Shown here in pieces: positions 34,565 to 44,889 of a stretch of DNA of 64,000 nt; position 1 is the stretch's first letter, and each line of letters begins with the position of its first letter. The notes beneath the pieces were generated by a model, which worked only from the letters and a program-made list of their open reading frames with translations, searched no databases and was not told where the DNA came from. A program made the translations under genes and the position numbers. This stretch comes from Juglans regia. Taxonomy: Eukaryota > Streptophyta > Magnoliopsida > Fagales > Juglandaceae. The DNA lies in assembly GCF_001411555.2 (NCBI RefSeq), contig NC_049915.1, positions 15,824,640-15,888,639 of the forward strand, given 5' to 3'.

Positions 34565-35286
34565 TGATGGGAACCAAGGTGGGCCTAGTCTTAAAGATAT
34601 GTTGCAAGTACCAGATGGGTCAAATACAAGTTCAAGGGCTTAAACGATGAAGATTATGCTTTGATTCATTTCATAAGCTATGGAAAGGGCAACAACATGA
34701 CTTATAGGCTTTGGACACTTGAAGACTTTCAACTTATTTAATTAATTTCAAGGACCTATTTTATTTGCTTAGAATAATTGGGTTTATGCCTATGCAAGGG
34801 CATATTGGGAAAGTTATTATTTTATTGAACTAGGGTTAGGGTTACTGTAGCGAGTTACTGTAGCTCCATACTGTAGCCGCGGCACTGTTCATCCAGGGGC
34901 ACTTTTGGAAGATGGGGGGTTTATTTTGGCTAGTGTTTCATTATGTTTTGCTTTAAATACTTTATGTGGCCACATTTTAATCAGATTATGAAGTTTATGA
35001 AATTTGATGAATTTATTCATTGTGAGTTGAGTTTTACTCCTCTTGTTCTTAATTGAACTTTTGAACTTATCAAAGGTAAATCACAACTTTTGTGGCGTTC
35101 CTCATTTGTAATCTGGGTTCTTGAGACGGGTTCTTCAACGGGTCTAGATTTTAATATAATCTAGGTTCTTGAAACAAGTTCTCATCGGGTCTAGATTCTC
35201 CATCCATAGACTTGATTTTGGCTTTCTTGGGGAGTTTTCAAATTGACTGTGGGTTCAAGGGATTTCATTCCCGCGGGTTCATATCA
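34565..35286 (+). mobile_element. Type-A CRM-like solo LTR (722 bp)
   Basis: It runs from TGATGGGAACCAAGGTGGGCC to GGTTCATATCA. GCTTG is duplicated at 34560-34564 and 35287-35291. The empty site AAAATGCTTGGGTTTGAATA is seen reversed in A2 near 48170. Confidence 0.94.
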
Positions 35287-36717
35287 GCTTGGGTTTGAAT
35301 ACGTGAAAGACATGTATGCCGATGATACTGATTTTTCAAATGTGTATGTGGCATTTGATAAGTTTTACAAGCATGATGGTTATTTGTTTAAAGAAAGGAA
35401 ACTTTGTCTGCCAAATTATTCTATGCCTGAGTTATTGGTCCGTGAGGCACATGGTGGGGGATTAATGGGACACTTTGGTGTCAAGAAAACTTTAGACATT
35501 TTGCATGAACATTTCTTTTGGCCTAAGATGAAGAGAGATGTTAACCGTATTTGTGGAAGGTGCATTACATGTAGAAAGGCCAAATCTAAGGTTTTGCCAC
35601 ATGGGTTGTATACACCCTTACCTGTTCCTAGTGAGCCATGGGTAGACATATCTATGGACTTTGTTTTGGGGCTGCCTAGGACCAAAAGGGGTAGAGACTC
35701 TATTTTTGTTGTTGTGGATAGATTCAGTAAGATAGTACATTTCATTCCATGCCATAAAACAGATGATGCAACAAACATAGCTGACTTGTTTTTCCGGGAG
35801 ATAGTGCGACTCCATGGTGTACCTAGGAGTATTGTTTCTGATAGGGATGTTTAATTCCTTAGCTACTTTTGGAAGGTGTTGTGGGGGAAATTGGGTACTA
35901 AGCTCTTATTTTCCACTACTTGTCATCCATAGACTGATGGTCAGACTGAAGTAGTTAATAGGACTTTAACTCAGCTTTTACGCACTGTTGTTCATAAGAA
36001 TTTAAAAGCTTGGGAGGATTGTTTGCCATTTATAGAGTTTGCATATAATAGGACGATGCATACTACTACTTCATACTCTCCTTTTGAATTTGTTTTTGGA
36101 TTTAATCCACTTACTCCTTTGGATTTGATGCCTTTACCTGTTGATGACAGGAGTAGTTTGGATGGACAAAAGAAGGCAGAGTTGGTGAAGTCACTTCATG
36201 AGAGGGTACGGATTCAAATTGCCCAAAAGAATGAAAGGGTTGCTTCCCAAGCCAATAAAGGACGAAGGCGTGTCATCTTTAAACCAGGAGATTGGGTTTG
36301 GGTTCACATGCGCAAAGAAAGATTTCCAGCCCATAGAAGGACTAAGTTGCATCCTCGAGAAGATGGACCTTTCCAAATTCTTGAGAAAATTAATGACAAT
36401 GCATATAAAGTGGATCTTCCAGGTGAGTATAAAGTTTCTGCAACTTTCAATGTTTCAGATCTTTCTCCTTTTGATGTAGGTGAAGATTCGAGATCGAATC
36501 CTTTTGAGGAGATGGGGAATGATAGGAACCAAGGTGGGCCTACTCTTAAAGATCATTTGCAAGTTCCAGATGGTCCAATTACAAGATCAAGGGCCAAGAG
36601 GATCAAGGAAGCAATGCAAGGATTGGTGCAATCCACTTGGGATGAAGCCAGCAAGAGCCCAACACTGAAGATGGGTCTGAAAGAAGAAGAACCAGCTTTG
36701 ATCCACTTTATTTAAGC
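35287..36717 (+). pseudogene. P1 integrase, reading into the 3' LTR
   Basis: The His-His-Cys-Cys zinc region ([15 protein letters not shown] ... CGRCITC) is complete. The core has Asp in SMDFVLG, Asp in VSDRD and Glu in GQTEVVN. A TAA at 35852-35854 and a TAG near 35930 break the core. The GPY/F module (EDGPFQILEKINDNAY) and SRSNPFEEMGND follow. The frame then passes the LTR border at 36520 and runs about 65 codons into the LTR (VPDGPITRSRAKRIKEAM) to a TAA at 36713-36715. No classical chromodomain is visible. Coding overlap with the LTR is known in CRM elements. Confidence 0.9.
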
Positions 36718-37355
36718 TATGGAAGACATGACTTAGAGATACGGCCTATTGTTATTGGAGGCTTCCAATTTGGTCAAATGATTTATTTTATTAGTTTAGA
36801 ATAAGTGGGCTTGAAGATGCTTGGCTCACATGTCTTATTTCTTTTGAACTATATTTTTAGGAAGGCCTTGTATTTTGGCCAATGGCTTATTTGGAAAATT
36901 ACATTTTAGGAACTAGGGTTTCATCAATTTACTGTTGGGGTTACTGTAGCCGCGCGTACTGTAGCCGGTACTGTTCATCAAGGGTAATTTTGGGTAAAAG
37001 GGGCATTATTTTGGCTAGGGTTTTGATTAGGTTTGGCTTTAAAAACTCTTTGTAGCCTCATTTGAGAGTTAGATAATATTGAATTTTATTTGTGAGTTGA
37101 GTTTTCTTCTCTTGTTCTTGATTGAACTCTTGAACTTATCAAAGGTAAATCACAACCTTTGTGGTGTTCCTCCCTTGTAATCTGGGTTCTTGAGACGGGT
37201 TCTTCAACGGGTCTAGATTTTAATATAATCTAGGTTCTTGAAACGGGTTCTCATCGGGTCTAGATTCTCCATTCTTGACTTGATTTTTGGCTTTCTTGGG
37301 GAGTTTCCAAATTGATTGTGGGTTCAAGGGAATTCATTCCCACGGGTTCATATCA
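36520..37355 (+). repeat. Type-B 3' LTR of P1
   Basis: Same length (836 bp) and ends as 28965-29800. A purine-rich tract GAGGAGATGGGGAA lies directly before it. It abuts a minus-strand type-A LTR at the CCTTTGATAAG position. Confidence 0.93.
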
Positions 37356-37950
37356 CCTTTGATAAGTTCAAAAGTTCAATTAAGAACAAGAGGAGATAAA
37401 CTCAACTCACAATGTATAAATTCATCAAATTTCATAAATTTCATAATCTGATGAGAATGAGGCTACATAGAATATTTAAAGCAAAACCTAATGAAACCGT
37501 AGCCAAAATAAACCCTCATCTTCCAAAAGTGCCCGGGATGAACAGTGCCTCGGCTACAGTGCCGCGCTACAGTAACTCGGCTACAGTAACCCTAACCCTA
37601 GTTCAATAAAATAATAACTTTCCCAACATGCCCTTGCATAAGCCCCCTTAAGTGCTTCTAATAATAAACTCAATTATTCTAAACTAATAAAAAAGGTTTT
37701 TAAATGAATTAAATAAGTTGAAACCCTTCAAGAGCCCAAAGCCTTTAAGTCTTGTCGTTGCCCTCTTTCGTAGCTGATCAAATGAATTAAAACTGGATCT
37801 TCATCCTTCAAGCCCCATCTTGAATGTTGGGCTTTTGCTAAATTTGTCCCAAGTGGATTGCATCAATCCTTGCATTGTCTCCTTGATCTTCTTGACCCAT
37901 CTGGAAGTTGCAAATGATCTTTAAGAGTAGGCCCATCTTGGATCCCATCA
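37356..37950 (-). mobile_element. Type-A 3' LTR of N2, missing its left part
   Basis: It starts in mid-LTR at CCTTTGATAAGTTC and ends TTGGATCCCATCA at 37950, followed by TTCCCCCTCTCCTC, the reversed polypurine region of N2. The missing part is where P1 joins. Confidence 0.88.
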
Positions 37951-40166
37951 TTCCCCCTCTCCTCAAAAGGATTCGACCTCGAATCTCCACCTGGATCAAA
38001 GGGAAAATGGTTAGTAACATTGAAAATAGTAGAAACAAGATAATTACCTGGAAGATCCATTAGATATGCATTTTCATTAATTTGTTCAAGAATTTGGAAA
38101 AGACCATCCAAGCTACTCCTGTCATCAATAGGTAAAGATGTTAAATCTAAAGGAGTGAATGGATTAAGTCCATAAACAATTTCAAATGGTGAAAATTTAG
38201 TAGTAGCATGAACAGTCCAATAATTTGTAAACTCAATGAATAGTAAACAATACTCCCACAAATGTTCATGAAGCACATCTAAAGTCTTCCTCGAACCAAA
38301 ATGATCACTCCAATATGCAAACTCAATGAATGACAAATGATACTCCCACAAATGTTCATGCAATACATCAATGAATGCCAAATGATACTTCCACAAACGT
38401 TCGTGCAACACGTCTTTGAGTGGCAAATGATGTTCCTACAAACAGTCAGGCAACACAACAAAAGTCTTCCTTACACTAAGGTTACCCAACAAACCAGCAT
38501 GTCCATCACACACAAGCAACTTACGCATAAAACTAGTAGGCACACAAAATCCATTTTTGCTAAACAAGTACCAATCTAGTTTATAGAACTTACCAAAAGA
38601 TGCTTTCTCACATGTCCCATACACACTAGCAAAGTCATCATCATTAGCATGTAATTCCTTATCATATTCAAGTCTCAACAATTTTGCATCTAAAATGACG
38701 ACAAGGACATACCTTCTTGCTAAAGCATCAACTACAAAATTTTTCATACCTTGTGTGTATTTGAATACGTGAGGAAAAGTCTCAATACAATCCTCCCGCT
38801 TAGCATGCATTATAGTCAACAACTTACCTTGTCCCTTTAAGTGTGTCAATGACTCATGTTTTTCCAAGAAAGGTCGGTTAGGAATTGTCGCAGCTGACAC
38901 AAAATTAATGTAGTGCTCTATCTCCCTAATAGGTGGCAATCCACTAAATACTCCACTAGGAAACACGACCTCATATCTCTGCAACAAAGAGATAACAATA
39001 CTAGGCAAACATACGTCAAGTTCGCTAGGATTAAGACTCGCCTTAGCACAAAAACTCACTTTTCTCTTTGTTTTTCTCTCACTTTCTTCACACTCTCTTT
39101 TCTTTCCACTCCCTTTTTCTTTTTCACTCTCATTTTCCCAATTACTTTTCAACTCATTCTCTCTTTTGCTTAAGGTCCTAGTCTCATCCTCTTCTTTTTT
39201 CTCTCTCATTTTTCTGTCTTTCTCCATTTCGGTCTCACATTCACTCTTACTATTCAGCTCATTCTCACTTTTTCTTGAGGTTTCAGCCTCACCCAAATCT
39301 TTTCCCTTTGGTGGTTCGGTCTTCTCCTTTGCTACAACTTGATCATTTTTGTCCCACTTAGATTTCCAAGGAGTACTAGAAACCGAAGTATACCTTGATG
39401 TACCCTTTCCTTTTAGCCGCCTCTCCACCTTCGTAGCCATGTGCACCATGTCCTCTACCTCCTCATAATGTTGCAACTCAACTACATTGGCTATCTCCCT
39501 ATTCAACCCCTTCAAAAATCTTGTCATCGTGGCCTCCCGATCCTCCACTACATTAGCCCAAATCATAGTCACCTCCATCTCCTTATGGTAGTCCTCTACA
39601 CTCCTAGACCCCTGTATAAGATTTTGTAATTTTTTGTAGAGGTCTCTATAGTAGTGGCTAGGTACAAATCTCTGCCTCATGATAGCTTTCAACTCTCTCC
39701 ATGTTTCTACAGGCCTCTCAAGATTCCTCCTCATATTGGTCACTAATTGATCCCACCAAACAATCGCATAATCAGTGAACTCAATTACAACCAACTTCAC
39801 CTTGGAATGATGGTATTTTCATTTTGATGCTCCCAAGATTCTTATCTATTCCATCTCGACCCCCAAAGTTTGCCCTAAGGCCTCTTCCATGCTTAACTCT
39901 TCCATGTCCACCCAATCCAACTTCAGATGTTAAGCCTTCCTCATCCTCACCAAACTCTCCATTCTTATACCCATTCTCAATTCTAGGCTCACGTCGCCTC
40001 CTATCTCTCTCACCTTGCAAATTTCTAATCACTGCTTCTTGATTATCCATACTATTCCTCACTTCACCCAACACCAAATTCAACTGCTCAAACTGTTGTT
40101 GGCTTGCAACACAATGGATGAGTTATATTCTCTCCCCCTTAGTGATGAGCTACTCCAATGAGACAT
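37951..40166 (-). pseudogene. Family N element N2: Gag-containing, enzyme-less polyprotein
   Basis: Minus-strand Gag starts at ATG 40166-40164 and reads through helix and linker; about 100 bases are lost at 39800. From there a 454-codon frame (39800-38436) stays open: gag core ([17 protein letters not shown] ... YEEVEDMVHMA), KGKDLGEAE, then directly a Lys/Glu/Ser-rich spacer, then LPPIREIEHYIN...IPNRP, then directly [15 protein letters not shown] and the linker to the first zinc-region His. Zinc knuckle, protease, RT and RNase H are absent, with frame kept across both joints. After 38436 come 45-bp repeats and the integrase tail to RSNPFEERGND. Confidence 0.87.
38218..38465 (-). repeat. In-frame 45-bp repeats of N2 (about four units)
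   Basis: Units encode VLHERLWKYHLAFID-like 15-mers; one is followed by FAYWSDHFGSRKTLD, another 15-mer. They replace the integrase core. Confidence 0.85.
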
Positions 40167-40316
40167 TATAATATGCTGCACAAAAACAATGTTAGTGGAA
40201 AACCTCACACACTCCCTTACGTGTTTACACTCGAATAATGGCACTCCACTCGTGTTTCACTCTTAAAAGCTTTTTCCCGATAATAGTCTCACACTCTCTT
40301 GCCTTTTACCTCAATA
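40167..40316 (-). other. Leader of N2, cut and fused to A1
   Basis: Family leader (CACTCCCTTACGTGTTTACA, then CTTGCCTTTTACCTCAATAG) ends abruptly at 40316, where gag of another minus-strand element begins. Confidence 0.8.
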
Positions 40317-40861
40317 GGCCTCTCATAATTCCTTCTCCTATTGGTCACTAATTGATCCCACCAAATAATAGCATAATCAGTGAACTCAATTACCGCCAAC
40401 TTCACTTTCTTCTCCTCAGAGTAATTATGGCAATCAAACACCAACTCTATTTTTTTCTCCCACTCTAGATAAACCTCAGGGTCAGTTCTACCTTGGAAAG
40501 ATGGTATTTTCATTTTGATGCTACCAAGGTCTCTATCTAGACCATCCTGACCCCTTAGATTTCCCTCAAGTCCTCTTTCATGCCTAACTCCTCTATTTCT
40601 ACCCGACCCAACGCCAGATGCTAAATCTTCCTCTTCCTCATCATCTCCTTCATTCTCATACTGATTTTCAACTCTATGCTCACGTCGTCTCCTATGCCTC
40701 CTACCTTGTAGATTTCTAGTCGCTGCTTCTTGATAATCCATCCTACCCCTCACTTCACCCAACACCAAGTTCAACCGCTCAAACTGTTGTTGCATGGCTT
40801 GCAACACAAAGGATAAGTTATCTGCTCTCCACCTTGGTGATGCGCTACTCCGATGAGACAT
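40317..40861 (-). pseudogene. Gag N-terminal half of autonomous-type element A1
   Basis: It starts at ATG 40861-40859 ([15 protein letters not shown]), runs through the helix, Arg/Glu linker ([18 protein letters not shown]) and first half of the gag core to [11 protein letters not shown], then is cut at the joint with the N2 leader. It is open throughout and closest to A2. Confidence 0.85.
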
Positions 40862-41494
40862 TATCAAGTGCTACACAAAAGAATGTTAGTGGCAAAAGAA
40901 AATGTAAAAACCTCACACACTCCCTTACGTGTTTACACTCGAATAATGACACTCCACTCATGTTTCACTCTTGATAGGAACTAAGGGGGGCCTACTCTTA
41001 AAGATCCTTTGCAAGTTCCAGATGGGCCAATTACAATATCCAGGGCCAAGAAGATCGAACTTGCAAAGGATCTTTAAGAGTAGGCCCACCTTGGTTCCTC
41101 TCAACTCTTAATTGGTTTTTTTTTCGATAATAGTGTCACACTCTCTTACCTTTTACCTCAAGATTTTTCCCACTCAAGTTCTTTAAGAACTAATTGACTC
41201 AATCAAGACAAAGCAACCTTGTTTTATCCCAACTAGTAATTTGGTCCAAGAAACAAGAACAAGAGAAACACGGAAGGAATGAAAAAAAAAATGGAACGTG
41301 AATCAAGGAAATTATATGAATGAAACAGTAACTATAAGACAAGATACCAACTAGAATCACCATTTTTGATTCACGATTTTTTCTTTTTCACGATTTTTTT
41401 TTTCTTTTCCTTTCATCAGCTGATTTGATCACAATCAAAGAATAAGCAGTTGAGAAAACCCTAACAATAGTGAAGAAATCTGCTAGCCACCACG
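40862..41494 (-). other. Leader of A1 with nested foldback
   Basis: Family leader interrupted by the foldback at 40972-41103. A pyrimidine tract lies at 41385-41420. It is cut at 41494, in AATCTGCTAGCCACCACG, and followed by a plus-strand type-B LTR fragment; the primer-binding site is lost. Confidence 0.78.
40972..41103. mobile_element. LTR-derived foldback element with 5-bp duplication (132 bp)
   Basis: Two 47-bp arms (40972-41018 and 41057-41103) are inverted copies of the first 47 bp of a type-B LTR, around a 38-bp loop of following LTR sequence. Both outer ends are therefore LTR 5' ends (TGAT...ATCA-like). ACTCT is duplicated at 40967-40971 and 41104-41108; the empty site GTTTCACTC(C/T)TAATTGG is present in the A2 leader. 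Confidence 0.88.
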
Positions 41495-41818
41495 ATCAAG
41501 GGCCAAGAAGATATACGGCCTATTGTTATTGGAGGTTTCTAATTTGGTTAAATGATTTATTTTATTAGTTTAGAATAAGTGGGCTTGAAGATGCTTGGCT
41601 CACATGTCTTATTTCTTTTGAACTATGTTTTTGGGAAGGCCTTGTATTTTGGCCAAGGGCTTATTTGGAAAGTTACATTTTAGGAACTAGGGTTTCATCA
41701 ATTTATTGTAGGGGTTACTGTAGCTGGTACTGTTCATCAAGGGTAATTTTGGGCAAAAGGGGCATTATTTTGGCTAGGGTTTTGATTAGGTTTGGCTTTA
41801 AAAACTCTTTGTAGCCTC
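41495..41818 (+). mobile_element. Type-B LTR fragment
   Basis: It starts ATCAAGGGCCAAGAAGAT, lacks about 120 bp, resumes at ATACGGCCTATTGTTATT and ends at TTTGTAGCCTCA. It joins a minus-strand LTR at 41819. Confidence 0.8.
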
Positions 41819-42701
41819 AAGAACCCAGATTACAAAGGAGGAACACCACAAAGGTTGTGATTTACCTTTGATAAGTTCAAAAGTTCAATTAAGAACAAGA
41901 GGAGTAAAACTCAACTCACAAGTAATAAATTCATCAAATTTCATAAACTTCATAAACTTATTAGAATGAGGCTACATAGAATATTTAAAGCAAAACCTAA
42001 TGAAACCCTAGCCAAAATAAACCCCCATCTTCCAAAACTGCCCCTAGATGAACAGTGCCGCGCTACAGTAGCTCGGCTACAGTAACCCTAACCCTGGTTC
42101 AATAAAATAAGAAAAACACTTCTTTGCCTCCCCACTTTGCCCACTTTATTTGACCGCTTGTCCTTTTTCTTTTTTTTTTTCTTTTTTTTTTTACTTAGTG
42201 ATTAAGGAAGTGATTTTAAATGTATTTGTATTTTTTTATTTTTTTAAATATATTTAAATGTATTAAAAAAATATGAAAAGAAAAAAGGAAAAAAAAAAAA
42301 GTTACGCTGGGCGGTACGCCCAGCGGTCAACATGGGGCGGCATTGTAGCCGCACCCATAAAATAATAACTTTCCCAACATGCCCTTGCATAGGCACCCTT
42401 AAGTGCTTTCCATAATAAACTCAATTACTCTAAACTAATAAAATAAGTTCTTTAAATGAATTAAATAAGTTGAAACCCTTCAAGCGCCCAAAGCCTATAA
42501 ATCTTGTCGTTGCCCTCTTCCGTAGTTGATCAAATGAATCAAAACTGGATCTTCATGCTTGAAGCCCATCTTGAATGTTGGGCTCTTGCTAAACTCGTCC
42601 CAAGTGGATTGCATCAATCCTTGCATTGTCTCCTTGATCTTCCTGGCCCATCTGGAAGTTGCGAATAATCTTTATGACTAGGCTCATCTTGGTTCCCATC
42701 A
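41819..42701 (-). mobile_element. Type-A LTR fragment carrying a MITE-like insertion
   Basis: It starts in mid-LTR (AGAACCCAGATTACAAAGG) and ends TTGGTTCCCATCA at 42701. A 246-bp insertion lies at 42111-42356. Confidence 0.85.
42111..42356. mobile_element. Small insertion with 9-bp duplication (MULE-type MITE candidate)
   Basis: ATAAAATAA flanks it exactly at 42102-42110 and 42357-42365; removing one copy restores normal LTR sequence. The insert starts GAAAAACACTTCTTTGCC, has a T/A-rich middle, a perfect CGCTGGGCG-GTA-CGCCCAGCG hairpin (42305-42325) and ends GCCGCACCC. No clear terminal inverted repeat. A 9-bp duplication is typical of Mutator-like elements. Confidence 0.7.
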
Positions 42702-43523
42702 TGCGGTAGATCTCGTGATGGCGTCGAGGTGGCGCCACGGTGGCAGATCTGGCCATGCCATGGAGGAGAAGCCGTAGGAGAGTGAGAGAGAGTGTGCTCG
42801 CGTGGGTGGCAGATCAGGGCCATGGGAGGTTGGGTTGGCTTGGTGGCGGCCTGAGGAGGCTAGAGGTGGCAGTTACCAACCGTGGGTGGCGGTGCACGGT
42901 GGTGCACGGTGTGCAATCCGTGCATGTGAAGAGTGGGAGAAGTCATGTGGTGGAGAAGGGCTTCTGGCCATGGGTCACGTGGAGGAGGAAGGGGAAGGGG
43001 AGAGGAGGTCCATGGCGTCGTTCGATGGTCGTGGGTGGCCGTGTACGGCTGCGCACAGTGAGGAAATGGATTAAAGACCCACTTCGGGTACTTGCCGTGG
43101 AAGGAGAGGGAGGGCTGCGTAACAGGGGCTAGCTTCGGTGGAGGATGATGGCCAGTGAGAGGGGAGGTCACCGTGGGAGCGATGGAGCCATTGGGCGGCG
43201 CACGGCGACGCAGTGGCCTTGAGCCCGTTCGGGCTTCACACTTCCAAGGGAGAGGAAGAGAGGGCGTGAGAGGAAGAGACTGGCATGGATGGACTCACCG
43301 GAGGGAGAGGAGACCAATGGTGCCGGCGGTGAGAGCTGGCGACGCACGGTGGCGCCGGGCTGGGCATTGGAAGCGTCGCCGTGGAGAGGGAGTTTACGTA
43401 CGCTGTACGGTGGGGAGAGAGGGAGGAGAGAGGGGCTACGGGGAAAAAGTGAGGAAGAAAGAGAGAGGGTCTGGGTATTTAACCCAGTCCCTCCGTCTGG
43501 GGATCCACGTAATGATCTAACGA
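42702..43523. other. GC-rich segment of unknown origin
   Basis: It is strongly GC-rich compared with all neighbours, and open in several frames on both strands. On the minus strand, GGGTTAAATACCCAG (43471-43485) is TATA-like, followed by a pyrimidine-rich leader and Pro/Ser/His-rich codons, resembling the GC-rich block of the LTRs at 1530-1980 and 14160-14560. It may be a piece of another long-LTR family or a host promoter and first exon. Neither adjoining LTR has a primer-binding site or purine tract facing it, so it is not their internal region. Confidence 0.45.
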
Positions 43524-44167
43524 TGATATGAACCCGCAGAAACGGAATCCCACAATTAATTTGAAAACTTTCCAAGAAAGTCAAAATCAAGTCGATGGAT
43601 GGAGAACCTAGACCCAATGAGACTCGTTTCAAGAACCTAGATTATATTAAAATCTAGACCCGTTGAAGAACCCGTCTCAAGAACCCAGATTACAAAGGAG
43701 GAACGCCACAAAAGTTGTGATTTACCTTTGATAAGTTCAAAAGTTCAATTAAGAACAAGAGGAGTAAAACTCAACTCACAATGAAAAAATTCATCAAATT
43801 TCATAAACTTTATAAACCGATTAAAATGAGGTACATAGAGTATTTAAAGCAAACCTAATGAAACCCTAGCCAAAATAAAACCTCATCTTCCAAAAATTCC
43901 CCTGGATGAACAGTATCACATCTACTGTACGGTGCTACAGTACTCAGCTACAGTAACCCAAACCCTAGTTCAATAAAATAATAACTTTCCCAACATGCCC
44001 TTACATCCCCTTGAGTGCTTCCCATAATAAACTCAATTATTCTAAACTAATAAAATAAGTTCTTTAAAATTAAATAAGTTGAAACCCTTCAAGTGCCCAA
44101 ACCTTTTAAATCATGTTGTTGCTCTTTCCATAGTTTATCAAATGAATCAAAGCTGAATTTTCATCAT
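43524..44167 (-). mobile_element. Type-A LTR missing its last part
   Basis: It starts TGATATGAACCCGCAG and stops at TTTTCATCAT, where the next LTR starts. About 75 bp of the LTR end are absent. Confidence 0.85.
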
Positions 44168-44889
44168 TGATATGAACCCGCGGGAAAGGAATCCCTTGAA
44201 CCCACAGTCAATTTGAAAACTTCCCAAGAAAGCCAAAATCAAGTCTACGGATGGAGAATCTAGACCCGATGAGAACTCGTTTCAAGAACCTAGATTATAT
44301 TAAAATCTAGACCCATTGAAGAACCCGTCTCAAGAACCTAAATTACAAAGGAGGAACGCCACAAAGGTTGTGATTTACCTTTGATAAGTTCAAAAGTTCA
44401 ATTAAGAACAAGAGGAGTAAAACTCAACTCACAATTAATAAATTCATCAAATTTCATAAACTTCATAAACTAATTAGAATGAGGCTACATAGAGTATTTA
44501 AAGCAAAACCTATTGAAACCCTAGCCAAAATAAACCCCCATCTTCCAAAAGTGCCCCTGGATGAATAGTGCCGCGGCTACAGTGCCGCGCTACAGTGACT
44601 TGGTTACAGTAACACTAACCCTAGTTCAATAAAATAATAACTTTCCCAACATGTCCTTACATAGGTATAAACCCAATTATTCTAAGCAAATAAAATAGAT
44701 CCTTAAAATTAATTAAATAAGTTGAAAGCCTTCAAGTGTCCAAAGCCTATAAGTTATGTTGTTGTCCTTTCCATAGCTTATGAAATGAATCAAAGCATAA
44801 TCTTCATCGTTTAAGCCCTTGAACTTGTATTTGGCCCATCTGGAACTTGCAACATATCTTTAAGACTAAGCCCACCTTGGTTCCCATCA
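44168..44889 (-). mobile_element. Type-A 3' LTR of N3 (722 bp)
   Basis: It runs from TGATATGAACCCGCGGG to TTGGTTCCCATCA, followed by TTCCCCCTTTCCTC, the reversed polypurine region, and the N3 integrase tail. Same length as the solo LTR at 34565. Confidence 0.9.

Larger units (their letters stand above)
28965..37355 (+). mobile_element. CRM-like element P1, autonomous-type, two LTRs, broken
   Basis: Both LTRs are type B, 836 bp each (28965-29800 and 36520-37355). The internal order is leader, Gag, protease, RT, RNase H, integrase, with integrase read into the 3' LTR. Two later solo LTRs (31250-31852 and 34565-35286) are nested in it. Without them P1 would be about 7.06 kb. Flanks differ (CAAGG left, CCTTT right), so at least one side was rearranged. 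Frameshifts and stops in every domain make it non-autonomous now. Protein wording places it in the CRM clade of chromoviruses. Confidence 0.88.

Noticed and set aside
41819..44167. GC-rich segment 42702-43523 as a gene captured between two LTRs of one element
   Set aside because: Neither neighbouring LTR has a primer-binding site or polypurine tract facing the segment, and both LTRs are incomplete.
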